From positions 3,860,363 through 3,924,362 of the forward strand of contig OU342809.1 in the NCBI GenBank assembly GCA_910591455.2: DNA of 64,000 nt, written 5' to 3'. The first letter of the stretch is position 1. Each line of letters begins with the position of its first letter. This document shows, one piece after another, positions 10,701 to 22,590 of the stretch. The notes below the pieces were generated by a model. That model made no database searches and had not been told where the DNA came from. It saw only the letters and a list, made by a program, of their open reading frames with translations. This DNA is from Pholis gunnellus. Its lineage: Eukaryota; Chordata; Actinopteri; Perciformes; Pholidae. Both the position numbers and the translations under genes were made by a program.

Positions 10701-13700
10701 ATGTGCAACAGGTTGTGTATTCTTGATCGGAGCGTGTCTCAGTCTATCGCAGTCAGCGGTTGTCGCTTGCCCCGCCCGTCAGTTACAACTAGGCCGAAAG
10801 TTAGATTTTCCAGGAAAAGCTGCAAATCGTTTGTGGCGTCACAGGGGGAAATGTACGTCCGTTTATTCATTTTTTTGATGCCGTTGAAGTTTATTATTGC
10901 CACTCAACAGTTAGTCCGTTTTTTGTTCTTCCAAATCGAAGATTTATGCAATTTTTGACATTATAGCTCCAAAGCAGCTCAGCCTCTGAGAAATGTTTAA
11001 ATATTTCAACTTGGACATGAAGTTCATTTTTTACTACTGCTATCCATGAAAAGTGTTGTTCCAGGCCTAGATTTGCAGATATGTCAACACTTTCTTCCCA
11101 TTAGTGTGGAGTTGAAAACAGACCATAATGAATCCATTTTTCCCCTTCCTCCCTCTGTCCATTGAGCTGTGGGGGCAGGATGTTGTGTGAGCGTTGGTGA
11201 TTGTGGCCCGGGACAAATACAGGTGTTTCCCCGCCTTGCTGTACCCTCTTCCTGCACAGCTGAGGGCTTGGGTCACCCTCTCTGAAATATCCAATTGTCT
11301 GTAGAGCGTGTTTATTCACCTGTATGTTCAGATATGACTATACAGACACATGTTAGGGACAGTGTTAGTGTTTGCACTTCTCCGGGTATTTAAAAGATGT
11401 TTAAATATGCTGTACGTTCCACTGTTTTTCCTTCTCTTTTCTCTATCCTGTCTTCCCTCCCTTTTGTCCCCTTCATTCTATGATCCATCCTCCCGTCCAT
11501 GTATTGCAGTGCAGCACATTCGCAAGCTTTTTGACACCTTAGGACAAAGCCATCTTTCTACATCCGACCCCTCATCACAGCTTTTTGTATACAGGTGTGG
11601 CCTTCAGTGTGTCCACCCACTGTTTTCTCTCCTGATCTGCGGTAGCGTTTGCAGGGTTTCTGAGTAGGTGGTGGTTTGAAACTCTTGAGGTCAAAGTCGC
11701 CGTGGTCGTTGTCTTTGATCGCTTGAGGCATGTTGAATTTGTTTGGCTTGTGCACAGCTCAGGTATTTGCTTTGCCTCGTTTTTCTCCAAGGGTCTCCGT
11801 AACCATTAACCAGCCTGTTGCATTGTCGCGTACGTATCGCATTCCTGAGACCTTATTCACCGCCGGTTTACACAATGCCCCAGTTGTGTGTTTTTGTGCC
11901 GTGTGGGAACCAAAACACAGTGGTATCAGACAGTAAAATCAGCAAACAGAGAGATAATGCAGCGTTTAACTTCTCCCGCTTGAGTATTTCTTAATACATC
12001 TCACTTGCTTGTGTTGGCGTGCAGGCGGGTTGTATCTGTAGCATCTTCAGAGGATGTGTATTTTTGTCCACCCTCCCTCGTGACGATCAGTGGTTAATGT
12101 AGGCTGCTGTGAGCCAAGGTTTTCTCTACAGATAAACACACAGCAGTTACATGATGCAAGGGTCACATGTGAAAGCACTTCTACATACCAAGGTGAAGAA
12201 TAACACCAAACATTTGATAGCCAGGCAGAACATCTATAGTATTCATGTTTTGTAAATGTTCTATAGATAACACTATTGTGTGCACGAATCCATGAATGCA
12301 GCTCTCACTTTAGAAACTGAAATGCAAGCTTAAAGAAATGCTCAAAGCTACCACGAGGAACTTTCATTTTGTGTTGCGGCCCCTGTGGACAAAAGCGATC
12401 GTGTCCGTGGCGGACTGATCGCTGCCCGAGGCCCCGTGGAGGTAATTTCACTGGAGCTGAAACAATTAGCTGATTGACAGAAAACTATCAGCAATTATTG
12501 TGATAATAAATAACTTATTTCAGTTTTGCAATAGCCAATTCTCTCACTGATGAAGTTCATACACAGGCATCAGTATTAGATTGTGTTAGTGTTTCATAAC
12601 CAGTTAAAAGTTCCTCATATTGACTTTCAAAGCAAAAATCCTTTTGAAAACAACTGTTGCTTAAAACAGAATTTCGGCCTTGTGGTTTCTTTTCACTTCT
12701 GTCAGATGATTTAAACAGCGTCTTGATTAGCTGCAGCTCAACTCCCTCACTGATGTCAGAGTTTGCCGTCTGAAATCCCTTTTGTGGACTGCAGATGAAA
12801 CGTGACATTAACCAGAATTACAAGCATATAATTCTGATTTATTGCTGTTAGGGTTAGAAAGTTTAAAAGTAGTTTAAGTTTGATTTTGGGGGTGAAGGAA
12901 TGTTGGTCTGCGGTTTTTCAACCAGTTTAAAGTTCCCTGTCAGAGGAGGAGCTCCAGTTTTTGTCTCCTAGTGATATTATATAGATCATCCTTCTCTAGT
13001 TTCTCTTGAGATTGAACTGTTTGCAATTACAGGAGTATTATATGTCACTTCTCTTTGTTTTGCTTTCAGAGTAGGCTTTAACTTTAACTATGAGTAATTG
13101 ACTGAAAGTCAGCTACAGCACATCAGTCAGTGTAATACATCAAATGAATTGCAGAATATAGCAAACATTTCTGTCATATTAACAATAACATTCTTTATCT
13201 TGAAATCAAATTGAAATGTCTGGCAAAGTTATCTACGTACTTCTTATTTGATTACACGTTCGCGCCGTGGACGTCTGCGTTGCCGGTGCCTATCATTTAA
13301 CGACTGGATATTAGGTCCTGGATATTACCGGTGGTCCATTAAGCATGTAAAAAATTGATACCATCGGCCCATCAGAGGTCCATTTTTGAGCAAGTTTTAC
13401 GGTCCAGACAAAAAGTTAATGAGGGCCTTGGGGTTAAATAGCTCAGAACTGAATCATTAAGTGATCATCAGGGATGAGAAAGACAATGACTAACATACTA
13501 ATAGAATCAAGCCAGGGAGCACAAAATGAGCAAATGTAGTACTCTGCTCATTGACCTAATGGAAAACCATCAACATAGGGTCTATTTAATAAAATAAAGA
13601 AAAGTGAAAGGACTTTTAAAGCATGAGTAAGAGTCTGTCTATTACTCATTGTGTTTATAGCTCTGTAACTGCTGATGTAAAACTTGCATTCAACATAACT

Positions 13701-16291
13701 TTTTATAAGATTCATTTTTTACAAAAAACTAATCATCGACCAAATATGGTTAAAAACAATGTAATTGGGCTGTGCCTGTGTTGAAGACACATTGCCATGT
13801 AATCTCAACATACCCTGGTTGAAGTCTGACAGGGCACCTTTGTTGCATGTCACCCCTCCTCCCTGTCCCCTCATTTCCTGTCACTTCTCTACTGTCTGGT
13901 ATGTAAAGAATGTAAAGAAAGGTAAAATCTCATTCATGAGACAATTTTCTAATTCAAGCACAGGATAAGGGTTAAGGTTAGGGTTAGATGATTGGAAGGT
14001 CCTAGAGCCTTGGGAGTGGGCTCCCGAGTGTCTAGGAACTTGGGAAGAGGTGGATCTCATTAATGATCTCACTTCAAATCACATTCATGAGACAATTTGT
14101 CTAATTTCAAATGAGATTTTAGAGAAAATGGTGCATTGTTACAAAATACATTTACAACAGGCTAATAGCAGACCACCTCAAGGTCTCACTCCGAAATAAC
14201 CGGGACATTCTGATGTAGGATTCCAAAATTAAAGCTCTTCAAAACAGGATAAGGGTTAGGGTTAGGGTTAGATGATTGGAAGGTCCTAGAGCATTGAGAG
14301 TGGGCTCCCGAGTGTCTATGAACTTGGGAAGAGGTGGATCTCATTAATGAGTCAGGTTAGTATTCGGCAATATCGTTCATAAATTATACCTCAATATGTT
14401 TAGGCTGTGCCCTGAAATATGATATATATCTCAATATTGTATTATTTCTCTCTAAATAAACGTATGCTTATGCTATACTACATAAATGATTGTGCCATGA
14501 CAATTGATCCAATAGTGTTGGAAACATTTCACAAAAGTCAACCTTATGGTGGCACTGGAGGCAAAGTCAGAAAAGCTTTATCCTCTTGGGACCACGCACA
14601 AACCGTCTAGTAGGTGTTGAGATATTTCAGTGGGTAAATTAAACTTCAGGGCATTAACTAAGTCAGTAGGGCTTTATCCTCTGGGGAGCATGACTGTCCG
14701 CACAACATTTTTATGGCTTTTGTGTGATTTTTAGTGGAGTGTTGGTCTAGGAATAATTTCCTTAATCGAAGACAGCTCTACAATCCGTCTAATAAGTTAT
14801 GTAAGTCCGGACCAAAGGGGAAGACCCACTGACGTCAAACCAACATCACCATTCAGGGACCCACGTCGCTAGATACGTTTAAAAAGTACTTTAAAACATT
14901 TGTATTGTTTAAGTTGATGACTTCTGTGTGTGTTGCGAGTATCTGTTGAGGTGTTCGGACTTCCAATGTTTCATCCCCAAGCCACAATCGCTGTATGAGC
15001 TTTGTTTTTCTGTCTCTTCACTAGGACAAAAGATGCCGAGCCTGTGGAAGGAAAGGAGATTCAGGTTACAGTCTGCAACGAGGACAAGGTTGTCTGTGGA
15101 GTAACGAAGCACACGACATGTGCAGATATGATTCTGGCGTTACTGGATGATCACAAGTCAATCCCAGAGAGCAAGCGCCTCTTGCACGGGGAGGCCAAAG
15201 ACTTCTGTCTTGTTGAGCGGTGGAAGGGTTTTGAGAGAGCTTTGCCTCCTCTCACCAGAATCCTGAGACTCTGGCATGCCTGGGGTGACCAGAGACCCTT
15301 TATCCAGTTTTCTCTGGTCAAAACCAGCGATTTTGTGCCTCAGTCCGCCAAGAAGGGTGGAAAGTCCAAGGGGGTCAAGCCAAAGCGATGGGAGCACGGT
15401 CGTGCTCCGTGCTCCCAGCCTCTGCCGGTGGAGAGGCAAAAGCGCATGGTGAAGAAAGCTTTCCGGAAGCTTGAAAAGCTCCACAAGGAGAGCAAGACCT
15501 CTCTCTGTGCTGACGAGATCGACCGGATGGTGCAGCTTATCCTCAACCAGGACCACACCATCCAGGAGCAGATCCAACGCGTGAGGGAGCTGGATTTGGA
15601 CATCGAGCAGTTTGAGCTGCAAGTGCAGAGAGAAGCGGAGCGTGAGAGTTCACTGGCTCAGGCTTGTGGTCAGAGTTTGGGGGCATACAGCGACGAGCAG
15701 CTGGAGGAGTACCTGTACGCCAGCGACGGAGTCGAACAGCTGGAGCTGCAGGTTCAGAGGCACCAGGAGCTCATCCTCAAGCTGTCCCGGGACATTGACG
15801 CTGAGCTGAGGAAGGCCGACTTCCCTCAGAGCCAATATAAGGATGGCGAACAGGAAGTAGCCGCGGCTGCTTCCTTGATCCCATCGGAGACGGAGAAATC
15901 GCTCTGCGCCGCTGAACTGGAGAGGCTTCAGGATGAGGTGAAACACAGCCTCTTCACTGGCGTGTCCCTTCACAACCAAGCCGTAGAAATAGACAAGCAG
16001 CTGAAGTGCTACGAAGCTACGCTGGTCTCTAAGGATCAGGAGTGCTGGCAGCTGGCTGCCCAGCTGAGCTCACTGCAAATTGGGGACGGAGGACAAGAAG
16101 AGGAGTCCAGTACGGTCCATCCGAAGAGTGAGACTCAGTGCAGCGTCTCACAGACAGTGAAACTCAAACACAGCCTGTCCCCTCTAGACGTTACAGACAC
16201 AGACTCAGACACTGGGATTAGCTCCACACACAGTCAGGACTCGCTGTCACCATGTCTCGACTTCCCTCCCCCGCTGGACACAGACGTTTGA
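6778..16291 (+). CDS. rassf9: Ras association domain-containing protein 9, two coding exons
   Basis: N-terminal RASSF scaffold. Known for the family: a Ras-association (RA) domain near the N-terminus, then coiled coils; RASSF9 (PAMCI) binds the endosomal tail of the amidating enzyme PAM and is linked to epidermal homeostasis. Exon 1 (6778-6824) and exon 2 (15025-16291) splice through a split AG|G arginine codon to 437 residues (human 435). Visible: basic start MAPFGKNFLKARQKNR, diagnostic for RASSF9 rather than RASSF10; RA domain about 27-118 with RILRLWHAWGD and FSLVK; basic linker 121-145; QKRMVKKAFRKLEKL at 154-168; coiled-coil candidates about 185-215, 245-280 and 300-365; acidic serine tail with DTDSDTGISS and HSQDS from about 407. 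The ATG has G at -3 and +4. An ATG at 15002 opens the same frame but lies in the intron before the acceptor. Neighbour nts supports orthology. Confidence 0.95.
7211..7247 (+). repeat. G-run, 37 nt with one interruption
   Basis: 14 G, one C, then 22 G, preceded by a short (TG)n tract from about 7195. It lies on the rassf9 sense strand about 390 bp into intron 1 and can form a G-quadruplex in DNA or in the nascent RNA. Exact length may be an assembly estimate. Confidence 0.9.
7248..7358 (+). repeat. Teleost dispersed repeat fragment (ATCGG/TATCGG-rich)
   Basis: Contains tatcggatcagtactctgta and gctgatacccaaa-type words that I recognise from a widespread fish element built on TCGGTATCGG motifs. 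It starts directly after the G-run, suggesting the run marks one boundary. Confidence 0.55.
7718..7793. repeat. (TG)n microsatellite
   Basis: About 38 uninterrupted TG units in rassf9 intron 1. Confidence 0.97.
12451..12525 (+). repeat. Dispersed repeat fragment, GCTGAAACAATTAG type
   Basis: Begins ctggagctgaaacaattagc and continues with gattgacagaaaactatcag and a cttatttcag end. This is the wording of a very common teleost element (gctgaaacgattagtcgatt). A weaker relative is at 16427-16480. Confidence 0.6.
13961..14066 (+). repeat. 106-bp direct repeat, copy 1, with TTAGGG units
   Basis: Starts caggataagggttaagg and ends cattaatga. Only a handful of differences from copy 2 at 14245-14350. 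Contains one to two telomere-like TTAGGG units, here partly degraded (TTAAGG). Confidence 0.9.
14245..14350 (+). repeat. 106-bp direct repeat, copy 2, with TTAGGG units
   Basis: Same length as copy 1, 284 bp downstream of it. It has three tandem GGGTTA units near its start. The intervening sequence is not obviously duplicated. Confidence 0.9.
14495..14850 (+). repeat. Teleost dispersed repeat ending near exon 2 of rassf9
   Basis: Contains gttgagatatttcagtgggt, aaagtcaaccttatggtggc-like and gtccggaccaaaggggaaga, all close to a widespread teleost family (gttgagatatttcagtctgg, ggaccaaagtggtgg). It ends about 170 bp before the exon 2 acceptor. Confidence 0.7.
15025..16291 (+). CDS. rassf9: rassf9 exon 2, rest of the protein
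   Basis: 1,267 nt after acceptor tctcttcactag (ending 15024), closing with TGA at 16289-16291. It carries the RA domain, the coiled coils and the tail. No internal stop or frameshift. The exon is clearly more GC-rich than the flanking intron and 3' sequence, as expected for coding DNA. Confidence 0.95.
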
Positions 16292-17515
16292 ACAACCCGG
16301 TTGACCCTGCAATTCATTGTTCTGGGTGCACTAGACCCAGTTTGTGCCTGTCAAGTGCCGTCATTACAACCGAGTCACAGAGCTGAATCCTGGCAATATT
16401 CTACGACAAATGAAGGTAATTTATTAGAACTGAAACAATTACTTATTTCAGCTTCTTAATCCAAATATGATATAGTATATGTTAGTTTATATCTTAAGAT
16501 TTCGTAAAAAACAATAAGAGGATGTTACCAAAGACTCAATTATAATAGGCATATTTTCTGAAATTTAAATAATCAGCAGACTGATCCAATAATGGAAATG
16601 ATTGGCTTTGCATTTTCGAGGGTATTTCAAAAATTTTGTGAAATAAAAAAAAAAATCACTTTGGATTGAAATATGAATAACAATTTCGAAAACACGTTAA
16701 GAACAATGATTTGTTCTGTGAACAAGTTATTTTCTTTTTATCCAGATGGACCAAAAAAATATTTGAGGGAAGTTTTTAATACCTTCAAAAAAAGCTGCAA
16801 ATGTTCTGAAAATGTGTACGGATGCTGTCTGTGACTCAAGTGTAATGATGATACATACAACGCACAAAGCTGGAGCTATGTGTACATCGACTAGTCCATC
16901 ACTGTGTATGACCACTTTTAAGTGTACATTTCTTCCTAAAGACTATTTCCTCAGCACAACCATGTCTAAGGTGCACCAGGCTGAGTTACTTTAGTGATTT
17001 TTGTTTCTTTGGTTTCTTAATTATGGTGAATATATGCTTCTCTTCCCTTCCAAGTTCTCAAGCTATTTATGAAGCTGCACTTCTTTGAACACACTTAAAT
17101 CTATTAACAATGTTGTTTTATATTAAAACAGATAGTTAACTGTTTTGGATGTAAAGTTTAAGATTTGTTGAAAATGTAACATTCCTCTCAACTACACTGT
17201 ACATATGCTGCTGCAACCCCTGTAAATGATTGTTCTTATGACACGGGCACAATTTGTAAAGACAATTTGATAAAAGAACAGAAAAACATATTTATTTATC
17301 ATGTAATCATATTTTACGGATGAGATTTTATCACGACCGTTTCCCCTCTGATACAATAATCTCCTTCTGCTACAGATCTGATCCAACACATCATGTTCGG
17401 GGCCAAAACAACACAAAAAATCGGAGCTCCGTATGTGTGAATCATGCTAAAAAACAAACTGTGATAAAATAAAATGTACATTTGAACTTTCATAATAAAC
17501 ACTAATACTGCAAAT
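16292..17515 (+). other. rassf9: Probable rassf9 3' UTR
   Basis: AT-rich sequence after the stop with no open frame of note. Candidate poly(A) signals AATAAA at 16642-16647 (within an A-run), 17468-17473 and 17494-17499. The last is followed by a GT-rich tract near 17532-17551, making cleavage near 17515 plausible. It includes a degraded repeat fragment around 16427-16640. Length is inferred. Confidence 0.35.
17494..17499 (+). terminator. Candidate rassf9 poly(A) signal
   Basis: AATAAA with a downstream GT-rich tract. Chosen over the earlier signals because of that downstream element; alternative sites are possible. Confidence 0.35.
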
Positions 17516-18765
17516 GTCACTAAGAGTAATCAGTCAGTTGTTTGTGCAAAGCGTTGATGATTTAACGTTGAACACATCTTAGCAAACAGTGCTGCGGCAT
17601 TAGAAGATGTTAATGGTAAAACCACGAGGAAAAACACAAGTCAAGGGGCTAAATTTGATAGATTCCTCAAAGCACCGAGTCACCAGAGAGCAATGACACA
17701 GCTAGCACAGAGCAGCCTTCCCGTCACTGCAGCATATAATCAGTCATAGATGGTCGCCATGCAGGCAGGCACAAACAACAGCGAGCACTCTCCTCTTGTC
17801 AAGGCCCTGCTGACAGACCAACACTTTGTACTCGGGGCAGAGCGGGGCTGGCTCCTGGAAAAGCAGAGGATATCTATTTCACACAACCCCCCCCCCCTCA
17901 CCCTTCACCGCTTCAAGCCACTAAGTAACTCCACCGAGCATGAAAGGCCAGAGATCTTACAATGTGAACACTCTTACACCGGTGCCTCACTTGTTGATGG
18001 AACAGGGTTTTTTTTAATGGTATTTCTAGCATGATTCGCCAACAGGTATACGCACCAAGCTGGAATAAAAAAGGCATTATGTTGGATGTTATTCACATGC
18101 AAATCCGACCCGTCTTGAGTTGGTGGAAACGTTAAAGGAAAGGAATGTTGAATAACTTGAGTCTGTTGTTCAAGGGAGGCCTTCAAAACCAGTAACACAC
18201 TCGGTTCACCTCATTATTTTATTGACAGACATGTTGAGGCACCTGCCGTTCTCAAGTAGCATTCATGCATACATAATGAACCGATACAGAACCTCCCTGC
18301 ACTGTTTCTCATATTAGTTGCTGTCAAGGCAGCAAAAGAAGTTTAACAAAGCACATGGTGTATAGTTCCAATCCTTGGTGGAACGTAAATGCTTCAGAAA
18401 CTGTACTTACGCTACAACAGGAGAATAATATTCTCCACCATTCAGTGTTTCAAACATTTCATACATGCATAGTTCATACTGGTGTTGCCCGGCTGCAGTG
18501 TGACTTCACTTCCTGTTTTCAGGGAGGCTGCAGGTTCAGGTAATGTTGACCTCCTCTCTCTGCCGCAGTTCAGCAACTCAAAAGACTTGCCAACTCGCAC
18601 GCGTGTTTGCTGACAACAATAATTACACTGACCAAAATGGCAATTAGGATGACTGTGAACCAGTCTGTGCTCAGCCCTCCCAGTTACGATGACTGGCCAG
18701 CTTGAGTAAACCATAATTTGTTATCAGCTGCGGTTTCAGTGCTGACGATGAAAAGCTGGAATTTT

Positions 18766-19040
18766 AAAGGGGACTCATCGTGCTCATTTTCAGGTTCATA
18801 CTTGTATTTCGGGTTCCCACCAGAACATGTTTACATGCTTTAAAGTTAAAAAAGTTTCTGTCTGAATAGACCTGTATTCACTCTCTGTCTGAAACACTCT
18901 GTTTTAGCATCTGTCTCTTTAAGCACTCTTCAAAAAAAGCCCAAATTGCTCTGATTGGCTTGCAAGAAATATATGGTGCACCTTTGCAAATGTATTTCTC
19001 AATAAACTAACTGGGTCTTATTTCACATTTTGCAGGTTGG
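18766..19040 (+). repeat. Repeat family B, copy 1
   Basis: Begins aaaggggactcatcgtgctc and includes ttttcaggttcatacttgta, acatgtttacatgctttaaa, gtctgaaacactctgtttta and gctctgattggct. This is a very common teleost element. A reverse copy is at 61540-61740. Confidence 0.75.
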
Positions 19041-19117
19041 TAGGCACATATGTGCAGTTTTTCTCCTTTTTAACCGTATATAGCTAGAAAGAGACACGTA
19101 CCAACCAGGAAGATATT

Positions 19118-19335
19118 CAAAACGACTGCAAAGAGATGCAAAACAGCTGCAAAGAGACAAAATGAGACCACAAGGAGACTCTCAACGACTATGAAAAGGG
19201 GCAAAACAACCTCAAAGAGACACTAAATGGCTGCAAGGCGATACAAAGCAACTACAAAGACTCAAAATGACTACAAAAAAGGGCAAAACTATCACAAAGT
19301 GACACCAAACAACAACAAAAAGGCTAAACAATTCT
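19118..19335 (+). repeat. Degenerate minisatellite, gactgcaaagagacaaaa type
   Basis: About eleven imperfect units of roughly 18-20 bp with the core ctgcaaagagacaaaa. The same core appears in the opposite orientation at 47440-47560. Confidence 0.85.
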
Positions 19336-20154
19336 AAAGTCTGTACGTGTGGCTCATATTTGGGATCTTCAGCTATCTCTCACCATCAGTGACTAGAAAC
19401 GTTCACTCGAAATAAAGTCTCCAGTATTTGAATACTATAAATATTTGGATCAACAAATGACGTTTGAAAAACAATTTGCAAGCTATGATCAGTGAGGAAA
19501 GATCCATTATTTATTGAACACATTTATAGGATTCATGAAAGCTGCATGTCATTTGGAGAACTGCAGACCACTGTCTGATGAGAATGTTTGAGTTCATGGT
19601 TGACGGTGAGACAGGACAGCTACTGTGCTCCTGTTATCCAGAATATTTCCAAACTGATTTGAGCGGCTTGCGGAGGAGTCAGGCGGTTCATGAGAAACAT
19701 ACATCACGTCTTGCATGTGCCAAAATCCTGCTCTGCATCTTCTCCCGAAACACGCCTCTCGTTAAACTTTATTTGATTATGTGCGATTATGCCAGAAGCA
19801 CAAATCAATCTTTCCAATTCATGCAGCCTTCATCTCTCCACATTTACTAAACTCAGAATGAATTTGTTGACCGTGCATTGAGGACTAAAAATAAAAAGCA
19901 TTAAGTGACATTAAATGATGTTCCTGCAGTGGCTCTGCAGCAGGCTCATCAGCCAAATCTCAGTCACATTTGCGTTCAACTCGGACGAATCAGGACTTGT
20001 CAAAGTAGTTCAAGGGCCTCGGGTTTAATTGCCTCAATCAAAGTACATTTAGAGTGCCATCCCATCCAAGAGGCATGAATCATCTGATAAAAGAGCCCAA
20101 GAGCAATAAACTGTCCCTGCTGCCAGGCAGCGACAAAAGAGCAAACACAGAAAA

Positions 20155-20158
<4 letters not shown>

Positions 20159-20219
<61 letters not shown>
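20159..20219. repeat. (GT)n microsatellite
   Basis: About 30 GT units, followed by a short broken GT tract to 20232. A (CA)n array lies 150 bp further on. Confidence 0.97.
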
Positions 20220-20220
<1 letters not shown>

Positions 20221-20367
20221 AGGTGTGTGTGTTGTACTGCAGATGGTGGGAAACCTGCTGACTGCTCTTTTAAAGACGGGACATTTGGGAAATATGATCT
20301 AGGTTCTGTGGTTTGTTACATTATTGTACATATTATGTGTTCACCAAATCAAATTAATTCAGAAATG

Positions 20368-20371
<4 letters not shown>

Positions 20372-20400
<29 letters not shown>
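20372..20400. repeat. (CA)n microsatellite with GCGC/TCGC tail
   Basis: About 14 CA units continuing into gcgcgctcgctcgctc. With the GT array at 20159 it forms an imperfect inverted pair on one strand. Confidence 0.95.
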
Positions 20401-20402
<2 letters not shown>

Positions 20403-22534
20403 GCGCTCGCTCGCTCTTTAATCCTCGCAAAGCAAACACTTTATTTTGGCATGGATGTTCATTTTCCTCTTTATTAACACTGCTGTGGCTGCTTGCTGTG
20501 CTGCAGGTGTTCTCTGATGCTGCTCTGTCACGCAGCCTTTCATTACGAGAAGGCGGAGACGCGTGTCGCCGCTCAGACGAAGACAGACGGCCTGGGAAGA
20601 TGATCGCGGTCTGTTCAGACTGAGCGAGCCATCGCTACCTTTTAAATGGTCGCAAAAAAAACATCACACTAAATTAAAAAAGGCCATCTCCATGAGCTCA
20701 GATTCATAAAAATGTTATGATGTGAACTATCTTAAAGACAATCGTTAAACTTCAGTCGTTGGTATGGACTCGTCTCATACTAAAGTCCAATCGATGGCAC
20801 CATCTCCTCCGAGTTTATAGGGTCACTATTTAGCCTTGTTGCACTTTAAAGGTCACTCTCACTATTTAGGGCAGACATTTAGCTGGCTTACATGCATCAT
20901 AAAAGCCACGGTCATAAATGGAAAAAAAAAGATTTTGTATTAAAAAATGATTTTGTATTAAAAAATAATTTTGTATCGTCCGTGGCGCCCGGGTGGAGAA
21001 GCACCCGCCATGAACCGTCGAGTGATTGTTGACATCCACTTCAGGAAACAGTGGGCGTTTTGTAAAGACAAAGGCGAAATGGGATAATTAGCAAAACAAG
21101 TTAACTAAAACAAATTAACTAAAACAAGAAGAAGGAAAGTAGAAAGGAAAATAAATCCAAAGCAATACAGAGCGTGAAATGAGTCACACTACAGTCCACG
21201 TAGTCTCACCTCTTTTACATTCCAGTGACACACACAGGTACCCTCCAGTCCATTTCATACACAGCAGGCTACGTGAAGATGACGGTATTTGATGGCAGTG
21301 GAGCGTTTCTGTCCCTGAAGAGGACGAGGACCCGGACGGTTGCCTCTCTCCGACTGGCTTGATTGCGGCGCTCTGATTAGCTACTTAAGTAAACATGGAA
21401 TTAGTTTACGGCCGCCTCACCTCTTCACAAACTTACAGCTTGACCTCGACACTCTGCGGTTCTCTCCGCCCTCGCCTTCATTCTCCACTGTGGGATTCCT
21501 GATGAGGCCTGTTTTCATGGGCTTCACGGTTTTCCACAGAGTGTAATCCGCTGGTGAGTCGTGACCTTGCCATGTTGAGGGAATTGTTAAATTCAGTGGG
21601 GGTCACAATCAACTACCTGCAAAAGAAGAAAGCAACCATGCATATAGACTACATATGAAAGCTTTTGTTTGTTGCTTCCATGACGTAAATTCTGGTGGAA
21701 ATTGGATTTTGATCTCATTAGGAATACAAAATGATCAACAGCCTCTTTTCCTCTCAAATTTGGTAATTTGAACTTGGAAAGGTCTGTGCAGTCAGGTCTT
21801 TCTAGCTACTAGAATCAATGCATGAAGTCTGGTCTGTCTGCTGGACATGCATTTAAAACCAGATCCTATAAAAGGCAAATTAAATAATGAATTGCCTTCC
21901 AGATCCACCTAGGATAAAAGGATAAAGTAAACTATGCATCCAATATGGGAAACTGATGGTGAATACTTTTTTCTTCAGGAAAGTTAATGTGTTGAGGGAT
22001 ATTTAGGCAGAACAACAATGAATTTATTATGTTGTCTGCTAATTTCAGCCCTACATGGTCTTCTCCTGCATATCTGCTATGTTCCTCCAAAACACACTTT
22101 TCATATTGTAGGAATACGATGCAGAAAAAAACATCTTAACAGCAACTTGGCCATGAAAAACACTGCCAGCATTGCTCATCTTGAGCGCAGCGACATTGGG
22201 ATATTTCTGTCATGGCATCTCTCAGGAGAAAGGAGACTTTGAAGAAAAAGCTCGACTCGCAGAAGGTTTGAAGTGGCAGACTACTGACGGCCAACATGCT
22301 CTTGTTGTTAGATCTGTCGCGCCTTTGATGGTGGGCAAGAGGCTCTTTTGTTTCCGGTGCCATGTCGAGGGCCAGATGAAAGCACTAATCTAGACACACT
22401 TCCCCTCCAGAGCTGGCACTTTGAAGACCCCGGTCTGTTTGTGAGATTAATATGATTCTGGGCTAATTTCCTGGGAGGGGTCCCGTCATTGTCGCACCCA
22501 GCAATCCTGTCCCTACTGCATCGTAGTGTACACA

Positions 22535-22538
<4 letters not shown>

Positions 22539-22586
<48 letters not shown>
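22539..22586. repeat. (CA)n microsatellite
   Basis: About 24 CA units, preceded by cacacgcgca. Confidence 0.96.

Positions 22587-22590
<4 letters not shown>

Larger units (their letters stand above)
6825..15024 (+). other. rassf9 intron 1
   Basis: 8,200 bp, GT-AG. It holds a TG and G-run block (7195-7247), repeat fragments at 7248-7358, 12451-12525 and 14495-14850, a TG array (7718-7793), a very AT-rich patch near 9660-9715, a possible CTCF core at 9459-9467, and a 106-bp direct repeat with telomere-like units. The 8100-8620 and 10690-10930 stretches are non-repetitive and locally GC-richer, without recognisable protein. Confidence 0.75.
17516..20158. other. Start of gene-poor region
   Basis: No exon recognised. 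It holds a family B repeat (18766-19040) and a degenerate minisatellite (19118-19335). The segments 17740-17960 and 19980-20130 are non-repetitive with normal complexity and could be conserved non-coding sequence, untested. Confidence 0.6.

Noticed and set aside
13970..14275. Chromosome end or telomere
   Set aside because: Only two or three TTAGGG units within an ordinary intron; an interstitial motif.
15002..15024. ATG at 15002 as the rassf9 start
   Set aside because: The acceptor cttcactag ends at 15024 and the conserved N-terminus MAPFGKN is encoded upstream at 6778, joining in frame.
15158..15979. Reverse and shifted open frames across rassf9 exon 2
   Set aside because: Shadows of the GC-rich coding exon; no recognisable domain.
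15025..16291. Assignment to rassf10
   Set aside because: The short basic first exon with MAPFGKNFLKARQKNR, overall length 437 and the nts neighbour fit RASSF9. RASSF10 has no such first exon and a longer RA region.
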